Assembly (NCBI GenBank): GCA_027016965.1
Contig: JALURI010000119.1
Span: forward strand, 1-13,553
Length of the DNA stretch: 13,553 nt
From: Geoglobus sp.
GTDB lineage: Archaea; Halobacteriota; Archaeoglobi; Archaeoglobales; Archaeoglobaceae
Direction: 5' to 3'
Shown: positions 8,513-12,912 of the stretch, piece by piece
How the letters are laid out: every line of letters starts with the position of its first letter
Numbering within the stretch: the first letter of the stretch is position 1
Translations under genes and position numbers: made by a program
The notes under the pieces: model-generated
What the model was told of the DNA's origin: nothing
The model's input: the letters and a program-made list of their open reading frames with translations, nothing else
Databases searched by the model: none

Positions 8513-8833
8513 ATGGAAAAACATCTTAGGATCGGTATCGGTGTTGGTATCGGTTTACTTGTTCTGGCACTGACATATTCAGTTTCAGCCCATATGGGTG
8601 GGTTTGGATATGGCCATGGATTTCCCATGATGGGATATGGCATGATGGGTGGCGGTTTTGCTCCTGAATTCAATACACCAGACGAGACTGAGGGCCCATC
8701 TCTGCCATCCTGGACGCCTGGATTCTGGGGATATCAGGGGTACCAGAGTGATGGATTTGAAGGTGGTTATGGCAGAGGATACGACTATGGATATGGAATG
8801 GGTTACGGACACTGCCCCATGATGGGGTGGTGA
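8513..8833 (+). CDS. Small secreted Gly/Tyr/Met/His-rich protein, possible metal binder
   Basis: A 106-residue protein of no family I recognise. Residues 1-26 form a signal peptide (basic start, hydrophobic core GIGVGIGLLVLALTYSVSA), with likely cleavage after A26. The mature chain would begin with H27-M28. It is low in complexity: Gly and Tyr dominate, with Met pairs at 39-40, 44-45 and 103-104, His at 27, 35 and 100, and one Cys (101) in the C-terminal HCPMMGW. An acidic, Pro-rich segment (51-70) divides it. Met, His and Cys clusters suggest copper or silver binding outside the membrane, consistent with the nearby copper pumps, but this is inference. The ribosome site GAGGTGAT lies 5 bases before the ATG and within a predicted hairpin. 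The stop is 38 bases before the next gene, another Met/Gly-rich protein, so the two probably form an operon. A structural surface protein is an alternative. Confidence 0.78.
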   Translation: MEKHLRIGIGVGIGLLVLALTYSVSAHMGGFGYGHGFPMMGYGMMGGGFAPEFNTPDETEGPSLPSWTPGFWGYQGYQSDGFEGGYGRGYDYGYGMGYGHCPMMGW

Positions 8834-8871
8834 TACCCTTGTCCTACAATTTTTACGGAGGTGGATGTGAT

Positions 8872-9126
8872 ATGATGGGATACGGAGGAATGATGGGTGG
8901 CTATGGCGGATTTGGAACTCTCGGAATGGGTTTCGGTTTGCTGTGGCAGATAATATGGCTTGTGATAATAGTTGCGGTAATCTATGCCCTTGTCAATCAG
9001 CTTGGCAGGAAAAATGCCGCTCCTCCAACAAGAGGAAACGCCCTTGAAATACTCAAGGAGAGACTGGCGAGAGGAGAAATAGACTACGAGGAATACGTGA
9101 GAATAAGGGAGAACCTAAAAAGCTGA
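8872..9126 (+). CDS. Small membrane protein with Met/Gly-rich N-terminus and SHOCT domain
   Basis: An 84-residue protein: a Met/Gly-rich segment (1-20, MMGYGGMMGG), one TM helix (21-43), a short basic linker, and a C-terminal SHOCT motif, LEILKERLARGEIDYEEY (58-75). I chose ATG at 8872 because GGAGGTG (8857-8863) lies 8 bases upstream. An in-frame GTG at 8827 would overlap the previous gene and has no ribosome site. The SHOCT part closely matches that of the protein at 7089-7424 ([18 protein letters not shown]), so the two are paralogues on either side of the peroxiredoxin. The Met-rich start resembles the secreted protein just upstream, suggesting that the two act together at the membrane, perhaps on copper. 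The function of SHOCT is not established. Confidence 0.8.
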   Translation: MMGYGGMMGGYGGFGTLGMGFGLLWQIIWLVIIVAVIYALVNQLGRKNAAPPTRGNALEILKERLARGEIDYEEYVRIRENLKS

Positions 9127-9146
9127 AGCAGTTGAAAACTCTTTGG

Positions 9147-9152
9147 TTTTTT
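9147..9152 (+). terminator. Short T-tract after the SHOCT gene
   Basis: Six T bases occur 20 bases after the stop codon and just before the next promoter. This is a plausible but minimal archaeal terminator. Confidence 0.35.
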
Positions 9153-9171
9153 ACAGCTCACTTTCATCAAC

Positions 9172-9186
9172 CGAAATATTATTATA
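9172..9186 (+). promoter_or_regulatory. BRE/TATA promoter of a tiny transcription unit, framed by an inverted repeat
   Basis: CGAAAT (BRE-like, 9172-9177) is followed by ATTATTATA (9178-9186), about 26 bases before the ATG at 9209. The pair is bracketed by a perfect 8-base inverted repeat, TTTCATCA (9162-9169) and TGATGAAA (9191-9198). A protein bound to both arms would cover the promoter. Confidence 0.55.
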
Positions 9187-9208
9187 CGTCTGATGAAAAG
9201 TATGTACC

Positions 9209-9274
9209 ATGAAAATCGTTAAGGTAAGCAGGAGAAAGACCGCAATCTGCAAGTGCCACAGTTCTTGCAGTTGA
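9209..9274 (+). CDS. Candidate leaderless 21-residue Cys-rich microprotein (or small RNA)
   Basis: A 21-codon ORF from ATG to TGA. The N-terminal half is basic (MKIVKVSRRK). The C-terminal half is CKCHSSCS: C14, C16, H17 and C20 form a compact CxCHxxC cluster that could bind one metal ion. It has its own BRE/TATA at the right distance for a leaderless mRNA and a T-tract terminator 12 bases after the stop, so something is probably transcribed here. The coding reading is uncertain because the ORF is so short. The same bases can form a hairpin (CTGCAAG 9247-9253 with CTTGCAG 9264-9270), so a small non-coding RNA is the main alternative. I know no family it matches. Confidence 0.35.
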   Translation: MKIVKVSRRKTAICKCHSSCS

Positions 9275-9285
9275 TTTCAACCAAT

Positions 9286-9302
9286 CATTCTTTTTATTTT
9301 TT
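9286..9302 (+). terminator. T-tract terminator of the tiny transcription unit
   Basis: A run CATTCTTTTTATTTTTT (9286-9302) follows the microORF stop by 12 bases. Just before it are a weak dyad GTTGA-TT-TCAAC (9270-9281) and the hairpin at 9247-9270. It also separates this unit from the pyruvate kinase promoter. Confidence 0.55.
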
Positions 9303-9315
9303 GGAACATCAGTTA

Positions 9316-9323
9316 ACTTAATA
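9316..9323 (+). promoter_or_regulatory. TATA-like box for pyruvate kinase
   Basis: ACTTAATA is centred 28 bases before the ATG at 9348. The gene lacks a ribosome site, which fits a leaderless mRNA. The palindrome AGTTAACT (9311-9318) overlaps the box's upstream edge. Confidence 0.45.
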
Positions 9324-9347
9324 GGTTATCAGCCATTCCATTTATTC

Positions 9348-10757
9348 ATGAGATTTACAAAAATAATCTGCACAATTGGCCCTTCCTCTGATACTGAGGA
9401 TACATTGTCCGAACTTATAACAGCAGGAATGGATGTTGCAAGACTTAACATGTCCTTCGGGGATCACGACCATCACAGAAAGATAATAAAGAAGATAAGA
9501 AAAAACTCGGAAATTGCAAACAAACACGTGGCAATCCTCATGGATCTTTCCGGAACTAAAATCCGAATAGGTAAGCTCAGATCACCCATAACACTTCACA
9601 GAGGTGAAACAGTAATCATATCACCAGAAAATGGCGAAGACAGGAAGACAATACCAGTAAATGATGCTGAAATACTTAAGCATTTAAGAAGGGGAGAAAC
9701 AGTTTATCTGGCAGATGGTACAATCAAGCTCAAAATTGTTTCAGAAGGGTCATCTGAAGTCGAGGCAGAGGTTATTGAAGGTGGTTTTTTAACATCCTAC
9801 AAAGGAATAAGTTTTTCAAAAGGGGTTCAGGATGTTTCTGTTACAGAGAATGACATCAAAGACATCGAATTCGGGATAAAAGAGGGTGTTGACTGGATAG
9901 CTCAGTCCTTTGTAAGGTCTGCAGAAGACATCAGGATTTTAAGAGAGATTATAAGGGAAAAAGGATCAGATATACCAATCATAGCGAAAATTGAGAAAAG
10001 AGAAGCTGTAAAAAATCTTGAAGAGGTTGTTAAAGTGTCCGATGCTGTAATGATCGCAAGAGGAGACCTTGGAATTGAGATGCCAATCGAAGAAATACCT
10101 GTAATTCAGAAGCGGATAATTAAAATGGCAAATCAACTGGGCAAACCGGCAGTTACGGCAACACAGATCCTCAAATCAATGGTTGTTCAAAGTACACCGA
10201 CAAGAGCTGAAGTTACAGATGTTGCAAATGCTGTTCTAGATGGAAGTGATGCACTCATGCTCTCAGAGGAAACTGCGTCAGGAAAATATCCCGTTCAGGC
10301 TGTGAGAGTTATGGACAGGGTCATAAGAAAATCCGAATCTATCTATAACTTTCTGCAAAGTCATCCTGCTGAGAATGTATCCAGTTCAATTGCAGGCTCT
10401 GCTGCAAAGATCTCTGCTGAAACAAAAGCAGATGCAATAATTACATTCACCAGAACAGGAATGTCTGCAATACAGGTTTCAAGATACAGACCACCAGTAA
10501 GGATAATTGTAGCCGCCCATTCAAATGAGGTTCTTAGGAGGATGTCAATAGTTTGGGGATGTGTCCCATTATTGGCTCTGCCGCTCTCTTCAAGCCCCGA
10601 TAAGCTCCTGAGCTCTGTTGTTGAGGAGAGTCTGAAAAAAGGTTATCTCTACAGAGACAGTACTGCTGTTATCACATCTGGTTTTCCATTTGGAGAGCCC
10701 GGAACAACCAACACCGTCAGGGTTCTGAAGGTGAGAGATATTATATCCCCTATGTGA
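9348..10757 (+). CDS. pyk: Pyruvate kinase
   Basis: A 469-residue cytoplasmic enzyme of normal length that converts phosphoenolpyruvate and ADP to pyruvate and ATP, the last step of glycolysis. Visible motifs: TKIICTIGP (4-12); R32-L-N34-M-S36 in the substrate site; DLSGTKIRIG (66-75) opening the B domain (about 72-160); AKIEKREA (213-220) with catalytic K214 and metal ligand E216; ARGDLGIE (237-244) with D240; ATQ (271-273); and PTRAEVTDVANAVLDGSDALMLSEETASGKYP (284-315). The C-terminal domain spans about 345-469. Two family positions differ: the usual SHG after the substrate Asn reads SFG (36-38), and GP in the D-x-x-GP motif reads GT. All core catalytic residues remain, so I expect activity. 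It has its own TATA box and no ribosome site. A rhodanese gene with a separate promoter follows after 42 bases. Confidence 0.97.
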   Translation: MRFTKIICTIGPSSDTEDTLSELITAGMDVARLNMSFGDHDHHRKIIKKIRKNSEIANKHVAILMDLSGTKIRIGKLRSPITLHRGETVIISPENGEDRKTIPVNDAEILKHLRRGETVYLADGTIKLKIVSEGSSEVEAEVIEGGFLTSYKGISFSKGVQDVSVTENDIKDIEFGIKEGVDWIAQSFVRSAEDIRILREIIREKGSDIPIIAKIEKREAVKNLEEVVKVSDAVMIARGDLGIEMPIEEIPVIQKRIIKMANQLGKPAVTATQILKSMVVQSTPTRAEVTDVANAVLDGSDALMLSEETASGKYPVQAVRVMDRVIRKSESIYNFLQSHPAENVSSSIAGSAAKISAETKADAIITFTRTGMSAIQVSRYRPPVRIIVAAHSNEVLRRMSIVWGCVPLLALPLSSSPDKLLSSVVEESLKKGYLYRDSTAVITSGFPFGEPGTTNTVRVLKVRDIISPM

Positions 10758-10770
10758 ATCGCCCAAAAAA

Positions 10771-10777
10771 TTTATTA
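10771..10777 (+). promoter_or_regulatory. TATA box of the rhodanese-thioredoxin pair
   Basis: TTTATTA, preceded by CAAAAAA (BRE-like), is centred 26 bases before the ATG at 10800. It lies in the 42-base gap after pyk and gives the pair its own promoter. A modest AAGGTG ribosome site (10788-10793) is also present. Confidence 0.55.
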
Positions 10778-10779
10778 AC

Positions 10780-10798
10780 TTTTACACAAGGTGTAAAA
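10780..10798. promoter_or_regulatory. Operator-like perfect dyad between TATA and start codon
   Basis: TTTTACAC-AAG-GTGTAAAA is an 8-base perfect inverted repeat with a 3-base centre. It fills the space between the TATA box and the ATG, where a bound repressor would block transcription start. It also overlaps the AAGGTG ribosome site. The binding protein is unknown. Confidence 0.6.
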
Positions 10799-10799
10799 T

Positions 10800-11198
10800 A
10801 TGAACACAAGAGCGATTACGGCAGTCATTATCGGTGTGATTGTCGCCTTTCTACTCTACAACAGCTATGTACTCTTTCCCAAGGAAAAAGCCTTCACTTC
10901 AGTATCTCCAAGAGAATTTTACAGAATGATTCAGGAGGAAGACGTTTTTGTGATGGATGTCCACGTTCCCCAGCAAAAACGCATCCCCGGAACAGATGCA
11001 TGGATACCCTATGACAGAATTGAGGAATTCATGGACAGATTACCAGAAGACAAGAACACAAAAATTCTGGTGTACTGCAGGAGTGGATATATGAGCAAAA
11101 TTGCAGCCTCTAAGCTTGCAGAGATGGGTTACAGAAATATAGTCAATCTTGACGGAGGTACAGTTGCATGGACCAAAGAAGGATTGCCAATGTCTTAG
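10800..11198 (+). CDS. Membrane-anchored single-domain rhodanese (sulfurtransferase)
   Basis: A 132-residue protein with one N-terminal TM or uncleaved signal anchor (5-25) and one rhodanese domain (about 33-132). The active-site loop is YCRSGYMS, with C93 as the predicted persulfide carrier. The rhodanese-type D53 in VMDVH, the IPGTDAWIPYD segment (62-72) and the ending LDGGTVAWTKEGLP (118-130) also fit the family. It probably moves sulfane sulfur outside the membrane. It overlaps the thioredoxin-like gene by 31 bases, so the two products are almost certainly made together. It has its own promoter with a strong dyad, so expression is likely regulated. The donor and acceptor of sulfur are not evident. 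An archaeal sulfur or thiosulfate detoxification role is an inference. Confidence 0.9.
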   Translation: MNTRAITAVIIGVIVAFLLYNSYVLFPKEKAFTSVSPREFYRMIQEEDVFVMDVHVPQQKRIPGTDAWIPYDRIEEFMDRLPEDKNTKILVYCRSGYMSKIAASKLAEMGYRNIVNLDGGTVAWTKEGLPMS

Positions 11199-11665
11199 CA
11201 GTACTCCTTGTAATAACCGGAATATTTTTCATAATTCAGCAACCTTTCCGGTCTGACGAGAAAGAATATCCTGTTAAATTCTACAGCTATAATGAAGGAC
11301 TCGAGAAAGCAAAAACAGAAAACAGACCTGTACTGATATACATCCATTCAGATACCTGTCATGTTTGCAGAGCATTCCTTGAAGATCTGTCGAAATACAG
11401 TGATCTAAGGGAGGCTATGGATAGATTTATCGTGATAAAAGTAGATTTCAATACCGAAAGACTTCTAGCAATGAAATTCGGAGCAACCGGAACTCCAGAA
11501 TTTCATGTCCTCTATCCAAATGGTACCGCAATGGAGATTGAAGGAAATAGAGTTGTTTACATCGGATATGCCAACACACCTGATGACCAGAATGCAAGGA
11601 AAAAGCTCATTGCATTTTTTGATTTTGCCTTCGAACACTTCAACAAACAGATGGTCATGTCATGA
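11168..11665 (+). CDS. Membrane-anchored thioredoxin-like protein
   Basis: A 165-residue protein with an N-terminal TM anchor (7-24) and a thioredoxin fold (about 38-165). The redox motif is C64-H-V-C67 in HSDTCHVC, and the cis-proline loop is TGTPEF (108-112, with P110). The start ATG lies inside the rhodanese gene, 31 bases before its stop. It is supported by GGAGGT (11154-11159) with an 8-base gap, located within codons for the rhodanese Gly-Gly. The pair likely works outside the membrane, with the thioredoxin reducing the rhodanese persulfide or exported disulfides. The stop overlaps the end of the convergent phosphoesterase gene by 11 bases. CHVC differs from classical CGPC, so a disulfide-handling role distinct from general thioredoxin is possible. 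Confidence 0.87.
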   Translation: MDQRRIANVLAVLLVITGIFFIIQQPFRSDEKEYPVKFYSYNEGLEKAKTENRPVLIYIHSDTCHVCRAFLEDLSKYSDLREAMDRFIVIKVDFNTERLLAMKFGATGTPEFHVLYPNGTAMEIEGNRVVYIGYANTPDDQNARKKLIAFFDFAFEHFNKQMVMS

Positions 11666-12785
11666 GGAGCTGTCTCACTAAATGTTTCACATTCTCCTGG
11701 ATTTTCTGTAATACCCTGCCAAACTCATCCTCTGACTCTGGAACTTCAATTTTCCAGACCTCATTTACATTGATTCCTCCAATATCTTCTTCAAATGATA
11801 CAACATAGTCAGCATCCTCCACCATTTCCCTGTTTAGCTTTCTTGGTTCAGTGAGCTCCAAACTGAATTTGCCTGCCATGTTTACCACAATACTGGTTAG
11901 CTCTTTATCTGGCTCAATTCCTGCACTGATAGCATGCATGTTGTGGGGCGAAATTCTGTTGAAGACTGCCTCAGCGAGCTTGGTTCTACAGGAGTTCTGT
12001 TTCGAAACAAAAAGAACTTTCATGGTTGAAGTGAGTCTGTGATATTTAAGCAGGGATTCTGGAGTTTCTGGTTTAAGCGTGAATGTTCCTATGTCAACAT
12101 CCCCAAGATCCACAAACCTGAGCCTGAGATTTATCCTTTCTTCCTCAATTTCAATAATGTTATAGCTGTTATCAGGCATCAGAACTTTGTATGAGCTGAG
12201 AGACCCGGCATGAATTATATGTGTTCTGAGAAGCTTTGTTGAGTAGGGCACATGCCTGTGTCCTGCAAGCACTATTCCACCATGGCAGTGCAGGGTTAAA
12301 GCCTCCACCGTTTCAGCAGCATCTATCAGCACATTCATGTTTCTGCCTGTGTGGGGAACAGGAACGACATGATGGTGCATGGCAATTACATTGATGCAGT
12401 TCTCCCTGACCCTTTTTGCAACCCATTCTCTCTGATGAGGGCCAATGTATCCATCATCCGTGTCTGGAAGAGTGCTGTTAACACCCAGAATAACCACATT
12501 ATCTGTTTTCAGTAGCTTCTTTGTTTTGCCAAAGTAAAGCTCAAAGTATTTTAGACCATCATTCCTGGCATCATGATTTCCTGGAATTGCAAAGAGATCA
12601 GACTTTAATTTAGAAAGCACCTCGTAAGCCTCTCTGAACTCGTGATGGATTCCCCACAATCCAATATCACCAGTCAGAATTACAACGTCTGGCTCCATTT
12701 CATTTATCTGTCTGATTGCTTCCTCAGCTTTATCTCTTAAGTGTTCGAATCCAAAATGAACATCGGAAATGTGAACTATTTTCAT
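11655..12785 (-). CDS. Calcineurin-like phosphoesterase fused to a degenerate LMW-phosphatase/ArsC-like domain
   Basis: A 376-residue cytoplasmic protein. Residues 1-245 are a metallophosphoesterase: D8 and H10 (SDVH), D40 (TGD), GNHD (69-72), H137/H138 and GHRH (175-178) supply the two-metal site, and the domain should cleave phosphomono- or diesters. Residues 255-376 have the fold and motifs of low-molecular-weight protein tyrosine phosphatases and thioredoxin-type arsenate reductases (VLFVSKQNSCRTKLAEAVF), but the nucleophilic Cys of the C-x5-R loop is Ser261 (TCG codon). The usual Asp-Pro acid near the end reads Val-Pro (348-349). The second half is therefore probably a non-catalytic binding or regulatory domain. 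I chose ATG at 12785 because TTTATAT (12810-12816) lies 28 bases upstream; a longer frame from 12839 would translate through that promoter. The substrate is unknown. Confidence 0.88.
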   Translation of the reverse strand: MKIVHISDVHFGFEHLRDKAEEAIRQINEMEPDVVILTGDIGLWGIHHEFREAYEVLSKLKSDLFAIPGNHDARNDGLKYFELYFGKTKKLLKTDNVVILGVNSTLPDTDDGYIGPHQREWVAKRVRENCINVIAMHHHVVPVPHTGRNMNVLIDAAETVEALTLHCHGGIVLAGHRHVPYSTKLLRTHIIHAGSLSSYKVLMPDNSYNIIEIEEERINLRLRFVDLGDVDIGTFTLKPETPESLLKYHRLTSTMKVLFVSKQNSCRTKLAEAVFNRISPHNMHAISAGIEPDKELTSIVVNMAGKFSLELTEPRKLNREMVEDADYVVSFEEDIGGINVNEVWKIEVPESEDEFGRVLQKIQENVKHLVRQLLMT

Positions 12786-12809
12786 GATATCACTCTCTGA
12801 ATGAAAAAA

Positions 12810-12816
12810 ATATAAA
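12810..12816 (-). promoter_or_regulatory. TATA box of the phosphoesterase fusion gene
   Basis: TTTATAT on the minus strand is centred 28 bases before the ATG at 12785, fitting a leaderless or near-leaderless mRNA. A weak GAGTGAT site precedes the ATG as well. Confidence 0.6.
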
Positions 12817-12821
12817 GGTTT

Positions 12822-12840
12822 GACGGTGATCTTCACCATC
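12822..12840. promoter_or_regulatory. Operator-like dyad upstream of the phosphoesterase TATA box
   Basis: GACGGTGA-TCT-TCACCATC forms an 8-3-8 inverted repeat with one mismatch. It lies just upstream of the TATA box on the minus strand, so an activator or repressor could bind here. It shares geometry, but not sequence, with the dyad at 10780-10798. Confidence 0.4.
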
Positions 12841-12883
12841 TAATTGACGCAACGAAGAATATGTTTCAAATCCTCAAAAATTT

Positions 12884-12892
12884 TTTATTAAA
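12884..12892 (+). promoter_or_regulatory. TATA-like box for the membrane protein gene
   Basis: TTTATTAAA is centred 25 bases before the ATG at 12913, and there is no ribosome site, so a leaderless mRNA is likely. It shares the 127-base divergent gap with the phosphoesterase promoter. Confidence 0.5.
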
Positions 12893-12912
12893 TTGGCTCA
12901 GTATTTTGTGCA

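Noticed and set aside
8827..8871. GTG start at 8827 extending the SHOCT protein by 15 residues
   Set aside because: It overlaps the preceding gene and has no ribosome site, whereas ATG at 8872 has GGAGGTG 8 bases upstream.
9348..10757. LSEETA in place of the usual LSGETA in pyruvate kinase as a sign of altered function
   Set aside because: I recall this variant in other prokaryotic pyruvate kinases, and the core catalytic residues are present.
12786..12839. ATG at 12839 extending the phosphoesterase by 18 residues
   Set aside because: The extension would translate through a good TATA box placed for a start at 12785, and the protein family begins at MKIVHISDVH.
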